Positions 45,293 to 54,421 are shown, counted from the first letter of the stretch. The stretch: 64,000 nt of DNA from Mesonia profundi (GCF_031085155.1 NZ_JAVHUL010000004.1:51286-115285); one strand, 5' to 3'. A program made the numbers and translations. Notes: generated from the sequence alone by a model not told the origin.

Positions 45293-46657
45293 CTACTCTT
45301 TTTTTAATCGTTCTTGCTCTATTGCTTCTGCTAAGCGTCTTTTAATCACAGGCGGAAGCAATGTTTTTCTCTCCCTTTTCTCTAAAAAAGGAGAATGCTC
45401 CAAATCGTTCTTCATTTTATCCTCTAAGTTCTCATATTTATTGGTTCCTACCAAAATAGTTTCCCCTGAGTTAAATTCTTCTTGTTCCTTTTGAGCCGCT
45501 TCTTTAATTTTTCGCTGAATAATTCCTTCTTTCAGCTGTACTAAAAATCCGCCTCCTTTTTCAATACTTTTAAAAAGAGCCAAGGCTTTTTCAGAAAGTT
45601 GCTGCGTGATGTCTTCTATATAGTAAGCACCGTCTGTAGGATTACTTACTTTATCAAAATAGCTTTCATTTTTTAAGATAAGCAATTGATTTCTAGCGAT
45701 TCTGCTTCCAAATTCATTCTCTTCATGAAAAATCTTATCATAAGCGAGGTTGCAAATAAAATCAGACCCTCCCAAAATAGCACTCATACATTCTGTGGTA
45801 GTTCGTAGTAAATTGACGTTGTAATCGTAAATGGTTTTGTTGCGATCTGAAGGGTAAGTCAAAATTTCAATTTCCTCCGGAAGCTCGTAAGCGGCCGCCA
45901 AAGTAGCATAAAGCTGTCTTAGCGCTTTAAGCTTAGCTATTTCGAAGAAATAATTAGAACCTAGTGCCACTTTAAAGATTAGCTTCTGCGTTTTTAAAGC
46001 TTCTGTATGTTGATTCAGGTATTCATTGGCATGCGCTAAAGCATAAGCCAATTGTTGCACCATATTGGCTCCTGCATTTTGATAAGTGCTCGTGTCAATA
46101 CTTATATTAATAGGCAGCTCTGTCGTATTTTTTAATACAGCAGCTAAAGCTTCTTGATCATTTTTTAGGGAATGGTACCAATTTCCAGTTGCCGCTAGTT
46201 CACTAATAGGATCAATTCCTATACGGACTTGGTGTTTTTCACCTTTTAAAAATTCCGCGAAAGCGAGAATATATTTAGGATTAAGAAATTGAAATTCTAC
46301 ATAAACAGGAGTAGCGCTTAAGTCTAGTTTTTTGAATATTTCTGTTAAGTTAACTGTTTCGTTTGCAATAACTAACCATAATCCTTCTGAACCTTTACTT
46401 AAAATGTGTTCGATATTTTTAATACTTTGATTTACATCGCTCACCATCAATTTTTCTACAATATCCCATTCCTGCGGACTCGCAACAGAGGGCTTGTCTA
46501 GTAAATCCTCTTGGTGGTAAAAAGGTTTGATATCAATCCCTTCTGGAGTGTGTGTAATCAAACTTTCGTAGTCGGCTCCTTTTAAGTCTACCTGTATTTT
46601 TTGTCTCCATTCTTTGGCGCTCACCGCCTCAAAATCTTTCATTAAATGTTTTGTCAT
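45293..46657 (-). CDS. mutA: Methylmalonyl-CoA mutase, small subunit
   Basis: A 454-residue mutase-fold protein aligning to the barrel of the large subunit (KEWRQKIQVDLKGADYESLITHTPEGIDIKPFY at the N-terminus; NLLRTTTECMSAILGGSDFI; FGSRIARNQLLILKNESYFDKVSNPTDGAYYIE) but ending before any cobalamin domain. It is the structural, non-catalytic partner. Typical small subunits are about 600 residues because they keep a degenerate B12 domain, so this short form is the compact Bacteroidota version. Downstream of divIC-like and udk genes. Confidence 0.9.
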   Translation of the reverse strand: MTKHLMKDFEAVSAKEWRQKIQVDLKGADYESLITHTPEGIDIKPFYHQEDLLDKPSVASPQEWDIVEKLMVSDVNQSIKNIEHILSKGSEGLWLVIANETVNLTEIFKKLDLSATPVYVEFQFLNPKYILAFAEFLKGEKHQVRIGIDPISELAATGNWYHSLKNDQEALAAVLKNTTELPINISIDTSTYQNAGANMVQQLAYALAHANEYLNQHTEALKTQKLIFKVALGSNYFFEIAKLKALRQLYATLAAAYELPEEIEILTYPSDRNKTIYDYNVNLLRTTTECMSAILGGSDFICNLAYDKIFHEENEFGSRIARNQLLILKNESYFDKVSNPTDGAYYIEDITQQLSEKALALFKSIEKGGGFLVQLKEGIIQRKIKEAAQKEQEEFNSGETILVGTNKYENLEDKMKNDLEHSPFLEKRERKTLLPPVIKRRLAEAIEQERLKKE

Positions 46658-46660
46658 GGC

Positions 46661-46981
46661 TTATTTTTTTGGAGTGCTATCGTATTCTATAATGTAAATT
46701 TCTTCGTTTTTCTTCTTCATAAAGTATTCTTCGCGAGCAAATCGCTCTAGGGCAGAAGAATCTTTTAGACCGTTAATAATGGTCGTATCGTGAGTAATCT
46801 CGGCATTATAGAAGGTTCTATTGTCTTTAAGCTCGTTTATGTCTTCATTTAACTCTTGGTGCACCAACCAAGAATTGCTGTCTAGAAAAAGCATCCAGAC
46901 CCCAAAAAGCAATAAAATGAGCACGTATTTATTGCTGATGATGCGAAACCATCTATTTTTTAAAAGTGCTTTAAAACCCAT
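46661..46981 (-). CDS. FtsB/DivIC-like septum formation initiator
   Basis: A 106-residue bitopic protein: membrane helix about 16-33, then a coiled coil (ELNEDINELKDNRTFYNAEI) and the conserved LERFAREEYFMKKKNEEIYII C-terminal box. It should act in the FtsQLB-like divisome complex. It lies three bases before mutA and 18 after udk on the minus strand. Confidence 0.88.
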   Translation of the reverse strand: MGFKALLKNRWFRIISNKYVLILLLFGVWMLFLDSNSWLVHQELNEDINELKDNRTFYNAEITHDTTIINGLKDSSALERFAREEYFMKKKNEEIYIIEYDSTPKK

Positions 46982-46999
46982 AGGAGCGAAGATACAAAA

Positions 47000-47608
47000 T
47001 TAGTCTAAACGCTGTCTGATAATTGTTTGCACAATATCAACAGCCACGGTGTTGTAACGGTTGTAAGGAATTATAATGTCTGCATATTCTTTGGTAGGCT
47101 CAATAAACTGCTGGTGCATAGGTTTTAAGGTGGTTTGGTAACGATTAAGCACCTCATCAATATCTCTGCCGCGCTCGTTAATATCCCTTTTTAAACGCCT
47201 AATCAATCGCTCATCACTGTCGGCGTGCACAAATATTTTGATGTCGCACATCTTTCTCAATTTCGGATTGGTGAGGATAAGAATTCCCTCTACAATCATC
47301 ACTTTTTTAGGGATGGTGGTAATCGTTTTTCCTGTGCGGTTATGATCTACAAAAGAATACACTGGTTGCTCTATCGAATTGCCTTTCTTTAATTCCTTTA
47401 AATGGCTTACCAATAGATCAAAATCGATGGATTGAGGATGATCAAAATTGATTTGGGTACGTTCATCATAAGAGAGCTCGCTGGTCTCTCGGTAATAAGA
47501 GTCTTGCGAAATTACAGCTACTTCTTCGTGTTGCAATTCATCTACAATGGTGTTTACAACAGTCGTTTTTCCACCTCCGGTACCGCCTGCAATTCCTATA
47601 ATAAGCAT
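47000..47608 (-). CDS. udk: Uridine kinase
   Basis: Phosphorylates uridine and cytidine in pyrimidine salvage. Starting at the ATG at 47608 yields a 202-residue protein with the standard MLIIGIAGGTGGGKTTVV N-terminus; an in-frame start 24 bases upstream would add MRIHKEYI and is less likely. P-loop GGTGGGKT, DSYYRE, the NFDHPQSIDFDLL substrate segment and IVEGILIL are intact. Confidence 0.93.
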   Translation of the reverse strand: MLIIGIAGGTGGGKTTVVNTIVDELQHEEVAVISQDSYYRETSELSYDERTQINFDHPQSIDFDLLVSHLKELKKGNSIEQPVYSFVDHNRTGKTITTIPKKVMIVEGILILTNPKLRKMCDIKIFVHADSDERLIRRLKRDINERGRDIDEVLNRYQTTLKPMHQQFIEPTKEYADIIIPYNRYNTVAVDIVQTIIRQRLD

Positions 47609-47749
47609 AATATATTCTTTATGAATTCGCAAAATTACTATTTTTAGGAAGTAAATCTATATTTTTTTACAAAGAATGGTATTTTTCTACCCTCAACAAG
47701 AGTTTTAAAAATTTTTGATGACGCTTTCGCGGAATAAGAACCCTTCCGT

Positions 47750-47823
47750 CATTCCTTCGGAATGCCATACTTCGACTAAGCTCAGCACAGGCTCTTCCCT
47801 TATTTAAGGGTAGGAACTTTTTA
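47750..47823. repeat. Intergenic direct repeat, copy 1
   Basis: Begins CATTCCTTCGGAATG, continues through TTCGACTAAGCTC and ends in an imperfect hairpin around TCCCTTATTTAAGGG. It matches copy 2 at 47978 with scattered differences. The reverse strand reads GAGCCTGTGCTGAGCTTAG, a wording common in flavobacterial intergenic repeats. Confidence 0.65.
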
Positions 47824-47908
47824 TTTTTTTTTAAATCAAGAAAATTTACATAATGTTCCCTCAATTCTTATATATTTCATAATACAGTTAAAACACGAAT
47901 CAAAAGCT

Positions 47909-47936
47909 CCCCTCCTTAAATAAGGAGGGGTCTTTT
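47909..47936 (+). terminator. Terminator-like hairpin
   Basis: CCCCTCCTTA pairs with TAAGGAGGGG around AA, followed by TCTTTTTT. It has the form of an intrinsic terminator on the plus strand, but no plus-strand gene precedes it, so it may be part of the repeat family. Confidence 0.5.
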
Positions 47937-47977
47937 TTACTTGTAAAAAAGGGGGTGGTTGTGAAACCCTCTTTCTT

Positions 47978-48052
47978 CATTCCTTCGAAATGGCATAATT
48001 CGACTAAGCTCTGCACAAGCTCCTTCCCTTATTTAAGGGAAGGAGCTTTTTA
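47978..48052. repeat. Intergenic direct repeat, copy 2, with strong hairpin
   Basis: Near-copy of 47750-47823. Its end forms a perfect 15-bp stem (48017-48031 with 48034-48048, loop TT) followed by T-rich sequence. On the minus strand it lies 64 bases after the adaptor gene stop and could act as its terminator. Confidence 0.65.
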
Positions 48053-48111
48053 ATTTTATATAAGTCTTGAAAATCTAAGTGGATTTTAAAAATAAATGGA
48101 CTTTCAGCAAA

Positions 48112-49311
48112 TTAATGACTATGCTCTGCATCTCCTTTTTTAAGTTCAGCCATAAGGTAGTAAGCGTTGTTGATGGCGAACTTGGTTTGAGCTGCTGGTT
48201 TTTCTAAAAAATTAACCGCAATCCAACCTCCATCTTGATTAAAGGTTCTCACTTCTAAAGGCTTAAAACTCCAATCTTCGCCTTCTCGTTCTGCGGTAAA
48301 GACATAAGATTTCCCTCCTTCTGTGGCAAGCGCAGTTACTGGGAAAGCCTGCATTTGGTTATTTTCTACCTCAATCCGCCCCTGAATGTACATTCCCGAA
48401 AGAAGATTACCGTTTTTGTTATCGATTTCGGCGTGAACGTGAACGGCTTTAGGATTTTGCTCAAAAGTTTTCCCTACCGAATAAATCTCGGCCGACAACT
48501 CTTCTCCTGGTAGCGACTGAATTGAAAAACGTACCTTTTGTCCTTTCTTTACTTTATTCACATCTTTTTCAAATACCATTAAATCGGCGTGAATATGATC
48601 GGTGTTGACAATCTCAAATAAGCTGGTTTGTGGTTCTACATATTGTCCGGTTTTAATTTGCACCCCTTGAACAAAACCTCCAATGGGACTGCGAAGCGCT
48701 ATCCTTTGATAAATAGTACCGTTTCGTACGCCTGCAGTGGAGATATTCAATTGCTTTAATTGAGCTTCAAGACCTTGCATCATCGCTTTGGCAGTGTTGT
48801 ATTGCGCTTCTGCTTTTTGAAAATTCATACCAGAACCCACGCCCGCTTTATACAATTTATCTTGGCGTTCGTATTCCTTCTTTAAATATTCGCTATTGCT
48901 GTACGCATTGAGGTAATCGGTTTGTTTTTGCACAATATTAGGATGTGACAAATAAGCCACCACTTGGTTCTTTTTCACTTCATCCCCTTCAATCACTTCA
49001 ATAGAAGCGATGTTAGAGCCCATAACCGAAGTGATCACCGCTTCATTTTGCGGTGGAACTTCCAACTCTCCATTGGCTTCTACAAAACCGCTCATATTCC
49101 GTAAAGAAATAGTATCTATTTTCATTTGTAAAGCTTCATACTGCTGTGCGCTCAGCATCACTTCTTCTCCGTGATCTCCTTCATCACTAGTTTCTTCTTC
49201 GTTTGTTGACGTAGAATTGTGATCATCGCCTTTTGAATTTTCTTGGCAACTTACCAGCGTAAGACTCATTAAAAGAATTACGGAGGTGGTATATAAAATT
49301 GATTTTTTCAT
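48112..49311 (-). CDS. RND efflux periplasmic adaptor (CusB/CzcB type), lipoprotein
   Basis: A 399-residue membrane-fusion protein that links the inner-membrane pump to the outer-membrane factor. Lipobox LVSC (Cys22), then a His/Asp/Glu-rich linker (HNSTSTNEEETSDEGDHGEE) that could bind metal. Lipoyl and alpha-hairpin domains follow (VIEGDEVKKNQVVAYLSHPNIVQKQ..., about 90-190), then beta-barrel segments (SPIGGFVQGVQIKTGQYV). It ends in a His-containing tail (GDAEHSH). It begins three bases after the pump gene. Confidence 0.92.
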   Translation of the reverse strand: MKKSILYTTSVILLMSLTLVSCQENSKGDDHNSTSTNEEETSDEGDHGEEVMLSAQQYEALQMKIDTISLRNMSGFVEANGELEVPPQNEAVITSVMGSNIASIEVIEGDEVKKNQVVAYLSHPNIVQKQTDYLNAYSNSEYLKKEYERQDKLYKAGVGSGMNFQKAEAQYNTAKAMMQGLEAQLKQLNISTAGVRNGTIYQRIALRSPIGGFVQGVQIKTGQYVEPQTSLFEIVNTDHIHADLMVFEKDVNKVKKGQKVRFSIQSLPGEELSAEIYSVGKTFEQNPKAVHVHAEIDNKNGNLLSGMYIQGRIEVENNQMQAFPVTALATEGGKSYVFTAEREGEDWSFKPLEVRTFNQDGGWIAVNFLEKPAAQTKFAINNAYYLMAELKKGDAEHSH

Positions 49312-49314
49312 GGT

Positions 49315-52300
49315 TTAATTTTTAAAATATTGTATTTCAAAGCTGTGAGTGAGGTAATTTTCTAAAGCAGTCATTGCATCCTGCTCAATCTGGATGGCAT
49401 CACGCATCATTTGAGTGAATCCCGTATAATTTACGACTCCTTCCTTATAAGTCATTAATGCACCTTCGCGTTGTTCTATGGCTAAAGGCAGACTTTCTTC
49501 CTCATAAAGACGCCAGGTACGCTGCCATTTTTTATATGTTTCCCAAGCTTGTAGGTAAGTGCTTTCTAATTGACTTTTGGTGAACTCGGCTTGTGTGGTT
49601 GCAATTTGCTGATTTATTTTTGCGGTTTGAACACGGTTTCGCTCTGTTCCCGAAAATAACGGAATTGAAATTCCGGCTTGATAGCTGTAAAAATCGGTGG
49701 AGCCATTTACTTTTTGCCAACCTCCTTGAAGATTGAATTTAGGCAAACGGTCTGCTTTTGCAGCCTTAAATTCCGCTTGGTAAGCCTCAATTTGCTGCTG
49801 CGAAGCCTGATATTCGGGATGGTTTTCCATTTTAAACTCTTCTCCCAAAACGATGAGGTCTTCTTCCTTAAAGTTTAAAGGAACACTATAGAATTCATCG
49901 GTCATCAACCATAAATTAAATTGCTGCAAACTCACCAAATAGTCTTGTTTTGCTTGTTGCAACTTATTTTGAATCTGCAAGGCTTGATTTTTAGCCGAAG
50001 CATAGGTGAGTCTAGAAATAGCTTCTACCTCATAATTAAGTTCTACCGCCGTGGTGAACTTTGTATAAACCGAATCTAATTCTTGGTATAAAATAAGTTC
50101 CTTTTGCGCTATAAAAACAGATTTCCAAGCCTGCTGCACTTCCTTTTTCACTTCCAATTCTGTCAGTTGATAGGCAGTTTCGGCTAACTTTACTTGTTGT
50201 TCAGCCAATCGTTTTTTAGCACCAATCCCAAAGAGATCAATCCTTTTTTGTCCCAAACCTACCAAAGTATAAGTACCTCGACCGCTAGAAATTTCCTCGC
50301 CACCCGTAAAGATTTCAGTCGTACCAAAATCATAGGCCAAAGAGGAAAGCTGTTGTTGCTTTTCAATTGCCAGTTGCCCTGTTTTTAGTAAAGGATAATT
50401 CTTTTCAGCCAAATCTACCGCCTCTTGTAAGCTAATTACCGTCAACGAATCTTTCTTTTCTAGCTTTTGCTGAACTTGTGCCGAACTCCATTGAGGAATC
50501 GCAATAGCGCCGAGGAGTATTGCAGTGGCGATCATGTTTTTATTAATTTTCACTCTTTCTGCTCGTTTTTCGATCCACTGGTAAAAAATGGGAAGAATAA
50601 ACAGCGTAAGTAGAGTAGAAGTGATAAGTCCGCCAATTACTACTGTCGCTAATGGACGTTGTACTTCGGCTCCCGCAGATGCCGAAATGGCCATAGGTAG
50701 AAATCCTAGAATATCAGTTAAAGCCGTAAGCATAATGGGCCGAATCCTTCTTTTGGTTCCTTGGATAATTCGATCTTTCAAGTTGGTGACGCCTTCTTCT
50801 TTGAGTTCATTTAAGCCGCTAATCATCACCAGACCATTCAGTACGGCAACACCAAACAGAACAATAAATCCAACACCCGCCGAAATACTAAATGGCATAT
50901 CCCGCAACCACAAGGCAAAAACACCACCAATGGTTGCCATAGGAATGGCAAAATAAATCATTAAGGTTTGTGAAAAAGATTTTAAGGCGAAGTAAATGAG
51001 TATAAATATAAGGATTAACGCAATAGGAACTACGGTTTGTAGCCTGTTGCTGGCGCGTTCCAAATTCTCAAAAGCACCTCCATACCGAATGTAATATCCG
51101 GGCGGAAGCTCAAATTCAGCATCTAAAATAGTTTTGATCTCTTCTACGACCGACTTTACATCTCGATTCCGAATATTGATTCCCACATAGGTTCTTCTAT
51201 TCGTATTATCCCGACTTATTTGCATAGGGCCAGGTTCAAAATCTATGTTGGCTAATTCGCGTAGCGGAATTTGAGTTCCGTTGGCGAGCGGTACAAACAA
51301 GTTTTTAAGATCGTCTATATTCTGTCTATTTTCTTCTTTTAAACGAACGACTAAATCAAAACGTTTTTCTCCTTCAAAAATAACGCCTGCATGACCGCCT
51401 GCAAAAGAAGCTTGTACCAATTGGTTAAGCTGATTGATATTTAATCCATAACGCGCAATTTTATAGCGATCATAATCGATAGTAATTTGAGGAAGACCGC
51501 TGGTGGCTTCCACTTTCATATCGGCTACGCCACGAACGTTACCAATGAGTTTGCCCATTTCTTCAGCTTTGCTAGATAAGATTTCTAAATCTTCTCCAAA
51601 AAGTTTAATCGCCACATCTTCCCGTACTCCAGTAAGCAATTCGTTGAATCGCATTTCTATAGGCTGGGTAAATTCATAATTTACCCCGGGGACAATGCTA
51701 ATGGCTTCCTTAATTTTATTTATCAGTTCTTCCTTTGAGGACGCCGACACCCATTCAGATTTAGGTTCTAAAATCAAAAAGGTATCAGAAATATCCATGG
51801 GCATAGGATCTGTAGGTACATCTGCAACCCCAATACGGCTAATTACATTTTTTACTTCGGGAAATTTAGCCTTAATGATTCGCTCTATCTGCGTGGTGGT
51901 TTTGGTAGTTTCCGTTAAGGAACTTCCTGGTTTTAAGATGACGTGGAAGGCAATATCACCTTCATCCAACTGCGGAATAAATTCTCCTCCCATACGGGTA
52001 AACATAAAGATAGCTAAAGCAAAAAGACCTACCGCAATCCCGACAATAAGCTTACTCTTTTTAAGTGTTTTTGTTAATAAGCCTTCATACTTATTTTGTG
52101 TGGCTAGGATAAACTTATCTCCGTAAGATTTCTTTGTCGTTTTTGGAGCTCTTAAAAACAGCGCTGAAACCATAGGAACGTAGGTAAGACATAACAACAT
52201 GGCTCCAATCATCGCAAAGATAAAGGTAAGCGCCATCGGCTGAAACATTTTTCCTTCCACGCCTTCTAGAGCTAAGATGGGCAAGAACACGATAAGAATA

Positions 52301-53664
52301 ATCAGTTGCCCAAAGAAAGCAGCATTCATCATCTTTTTAGACGATTTGGAAGTAATTTCATCCCGTTGGGAAGAGGTAAGCTTCTTTTTCTTGTTAATTT
52401 GACTATATATTAAAAAGACCGTACTTTCTACAATAATCACCGCGCCGTCTACAATAATCCCAAAATCGATGGCGCCCAAACTCATCAGGTTGGCCCAGAC
52501 GCCAAAGGCATTCATCAGGATAAATGCAAAAAGCAAAGAAAGTGGGATGGTGGAGGCTACGATAAGTCCGCCGCGCCAATTTCCCAGCAATAATACCAAG
52601 ACGAAAATAACAATAAGACCTCCTTCCAGCAGGTTTCTTTTTACTGTTCCTGTGGTTTCGGCAATCAATTCACTACGATCTAGAAATGGTTCTATAGATA
52701 CTCCTTCAGGCAAAGATTTTTGAATTTGCTCTACCCGTTGGGTCACTTCTTTTATCACATTGTTAGAGTTGGCTCCTTTCAGCATCAACACCATTCCGCC
52801 AACGGCTTCCCCTTCACCATCTTTGGTTAAGGCACCATAACGCACCGCGCTACCAATAGTTACTTCTCCTATATTTTTGATCTTTATAGGAATGTTGTTT
52901 TGGGTTTTAACGACAATACTTTCAATGTCTGCTTTGTTTCTCGCTAAACCTTCTCCGCGTATAAAATTCGCTTGATGATTGCGTTCTATATAAGCTCCAC
53001 CCGTATTTTGATTGTTGTTTTCTAAAGCAGTAAAGACATCAGAAATACTAATTCCAATAGCGCGAAGATCTTGCGGGTTCACGACTACTTCATATTGCTT
53101 TTTATTCCCGCCAAAGGCATTTACTTCAATCACGCCAGGAACCATAGCCATTTGTCGGCGTACAATCCAATCTTGCATGGTTCTTAACTCAGTTAAGGAA
53201 TATTGATCTTTAAATTCTTCCTCAACCTCTAGGGTGTATTGATAAATTTCTCCGAGTCCCGTGGAGATCGGTCCCATTTCTGGCTCTCCAAAACCTTGGG
53301 GAATTTGTTTTTGTACTTCGGGGAGTTTTTCGCCTACCAATTGCCGTGGGAGGTAGTTGCCCATATCGTCATCAAAAACGATGGTCACTACCGAGAGACC
53401 AAACCTAGAAACCGATCTAATTTCTTTGACGTTAGGCAAATTGCTCATGGCAATCTCGACAGGGTAAGTCACAAATTGCTCTATGTCTTGGGTTCCCAGG
53501 TTAGGGGATTGGGTAATGACTTGTACTTGGTTGTTGGTAATATCTGGGACTGCATCAATGGGGACTTGGGACATACTCCAAATTCCGGCACCAATGAGTA
53601 CGATGGTGAATAGACCAATCACAAACTTATTGTGAATGGAAAAATCAATGATTTTGTTAATCAT
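49315..53664 (-). CDS. CusA/CzcA heavy-metal RND pump fused to TolC-like outer-membrane factor
   Basis: A 1449-residue fusion. Residues 1 to about 1035 are a heavy-metal RND proton antiporter with the HME signature IDFGIIVDGAVIIVE in helix 4 and the two large periplasmic loops. At residue 1044 a signal-peptide-like stretch begins (MIATAILLGAIAIPQWSSAQ), followed by about 385 residues of an outer-membrane efflux protein (SLQEAVDLAEKNYPLLKTGQ..., two TolC-type repeats). Whole tripartite export is thus made from two genes with the adaptor. The metal exported, Cu/Ag or Zn/Co/Cd, is not determined. Starts at ATG 53664. Confidence 0.93.
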   Translation of the reverse strand: MINKIIDFSIHNKFVIGLFTIVLIGAGIWSMSQVPIDAVPDITNNQVQVITQSPNLGTQDIEQFVTYPVEIAMSNLPNVKEIRSVSRFGLSVVTIVFDDDMGNYLPRQLVGEKLPEVQKQIPQGFGEPEMGPISTGLGEIYQYTLEVEEEFKDQYSLTELRTMQDWIVRRQMAMVPGVIEVNAFGGNKKQYEVVVNPQDLRAIGISISDVFTALENNNQNTGGAYIERNHQANFIRGEGLARNKADIESIVVKTQNNIPIKIKNIGEVTIGSAVRYGALTKDGEGEAVGGMVLMLKGANSNNVIKEVTQRVEQIQKSLPEGVSIEPFLDRSELIAETTGTVKRNLLEGGLIVIFVLVLLLGNWRGGLIVASTIPLSLLFAFILMNAFGVWANLMSLGAIDFGIIVDGAVIIVESTVFLIYSQINKKKKLTSSQRDEITSKSSKKMMNAAFFGQLIILIVFLPILALEGVEGKMFQPMALTFIFAMIGAMLLCLTYVPMVSALFLRAPKTTKKSYGDKFILATQNKYEGLLTKTLKKSKLIVGIAVGLFALAIFMFTRMGGEFIPQLDEGDIAFHVILKPGSSLTETTKTTTQIERIIKAKFPEVKNVISRIGVADVPTDPMPMDISDTFLILEPKSEWVSASSKEELINKIKEAISIVPGVNYEFTQPIEMRFNELLTGVREDVAIKLFGEDLEILSSKAEEMGKLIGNVRGVADMKVEATSGLPQITIDYDRYKIARYGLNINQLNQLVQASFAGGHAGVIFEGEKRFDLVVRLKEENRQNIDDLKNLFVPLANGTQIPLRELANIDFEPGPMQISRDNTNRRTYVGINIRNRDVKSVVEEIKTILDAEFELPPGYYIRYGGAFENLERASNRLQTVVPIALILIFILIYFALKSFSQTLMIYFAIPMATIGGVFALWLRDMPFSISAGVGFIVLFGVAVLNGLVMISGLNELKEEGVTNLKDRIIQGTKRRIRPIMLTALTDILGFLPMAISASAGAEVQRPLATVVIGGLITSTLLTLFILPIFYQWIEKRAERVKINKNMIATAILLGAIAIPQWSSAQVQQKLEKKDSLTVISLQEAVDLAEKNYPLLKTGQLAIEKQQQLSSLAYDFGTTEIFTGGEEISSGRGTYTLVGLGQKRIDLFGIGAKKRLAEQQVKLAETAYQLTELEVKKEVQQAWKSVFIAQKELILYQELDSVYTKFTTAVELNYEVEAISRLTYASAKNQALQIQNKLQQAKQDYLVSLQQFNLWLMTDEFYSVPLNFKEEDLIVLGEEFKMENHPEYQASQQQIEAYQAEFKAAKADRLPKFNLQGGWQKVNGSTDFYSYQAGISIPLFSGTERNRVQTAKINQQIATTQAEFTKSQLESTYLQAWETYKKWQRTWRLYEEESLPLAIEQREGALMTYKEGVVNYTGFTQMMRDAIQIEQDAMTALENYLTHSFEIQYFKN

Positions 53665-53708
53665 GAATGTTAGGTTTAATTCAGTTAAATCAACTCTCTA
53701 CAAGTAAT

Positions 53709-53743
53709 ACCAATTATATAGCTAATTTTAAAATATAATTGGT
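53709..53743. promoter_or_regulatory. Inverted repeat upstream of the efflux pump gene
   Basis: ACCAATTATAT (53709-53719) and ATATAATTGGT (53733-53743), 11-bp perfect arms around 13 bases, 45 bases upstream of the pump ATG. Could be an operator, a processed hairpin, or a small mobile remnant. Confidence 0.4.
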
Positions 53744-53773
53744 GTAAGCTTAGGAGTTCCGATTAAGAAAAGC

Positions 53774-53821
53774 TTGATTTTATATTTGTATATCTTTATT
53801 ACCGATAGACTATAAAATCAA
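53774..53821. repeat. Second inverted repeat between efflux genes
   Basis: TTGATTTTATA (53774-53784) and TATAAAATCAA (53811-53821), 11-bp perfect arms around a 26-base loop. Downstream of the Cys/His-rich small gene on the minus strand; no T run. Confidence 0.4.
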
Positions 53822-53881
53822 ACGAATGAATTCCGCGAAAGCGAAATTGAAAAAAAGGACATAGGTATCCTTCTTACTGAA

Positions 53882-54196
53882 TTAAACTCGGGGAGGTTGC
53901 AATAAACGCTGGGTGATTTCTTTGCCAGAATTGTCTATATGTGCAAACTGTTTCTTAGAGATCTCGTTGTTGATGGCTTCAAATTCATTTACCTGAAACT
54001 TGATCACATGCACATGGCAACAGTGGCACTGGCAAAAAGGCGGGCATAAATCTACGAAATCGTTATGAGAATGTCCCTCAACACTCGCAACATTTTCTAT
54101 CACGTCATTTGAAAGATTTTCTTGCGCTACATCGTTGCAGGGAACAAAGTTGATCCCTAGGATGTAGATAGAAAATATAAGTGCAATAACTTTCAA
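53882..54196 (-). CDS. Small Cys/His-rich exported protein (DUF6660-like)
   Basis: A 104-residue protein with a hydrophobic N-terminal export signal (about 1-18) and a cluster of potential metal ligands: GHSHNDFVDLCPPFCQCHCCHVHVI. It resembles the DUF6660 family linked to CusA-type pumps in Bacteroidota. It probably binds metal in the envelope (inference). The start codon is TTG at 54196; no in-frame ATG exists before the upstream stop. A perfect palindrome lies only three bases upstream, so expression is likely controlled. Confidence 0.75.
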   Translation of the reverse strand: MKVIALIFSIYILGINFVPCNDVAQENLSNDVIENVASVEGHSHNDFVDLCPPFCQCHCCHVHVIKFQVNEFEAINNEISKKQFAHIDNSGKEITQRLLQPPRV

Positions 54197-54199
54197 AAA

Positions 54200-54220
54200 T
54201 GTAATTTTTGTAAAATTACA
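54200..54220 (-). promoter_or_regulatory. Perfect palindrome at the start of the metal-cluster gene
   Basis: Nine-bp arms TGTAATTTT and AAAATTACA around TGT, with a second overlapping palindrome TTTTGTAA-AA-TTACAAAA (54206-54223). It covers the position where the promoter must be, so a repressor bound there would block transcription. Form and placement suit a metal-responsive repressor. Confidence 0.55.
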
Positions 54221-54421
54221 AAATAATTAAATACAACTCCTTAAAGCAGCTTGTTTTCTTGCAAAGAAACCTTAAGAAGTTGTATGTAGTCTGTCTACGG
54301 CAAAGGAAAGTTCCCGAGAAAAAAACTCACTCTGACGTGCCTATCTAAACACAGAGGGCAGAGAGTCGAGACCCCTTTTCTGTTTCTAATGTTAAGATTC
54401 CCGTTTTCACGGAAATTAGAG

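Larger units (their letters stand above)
47609..48111. other. Gene-free region with direct repeats and hairpins
   Basis: 503 bases without a credible gene. It holds two direct copies of a roughly 75-base element (from 47750 and from 47978), a CG-rich hairpin at 47909-47930, and one copy of the 13-mer CGCTTTCGCGGAA (47722-47734). On the minus strand this is downstream of the metal efflux operon. Confidence 0.7.

Noticed and set aside
47667..47864. Open frame of 65 codons on the minus strand
   Set aside because: It is a translation of the intergenic direct repeat (NKGRACAELSRSMAF type), not a conserved protein.
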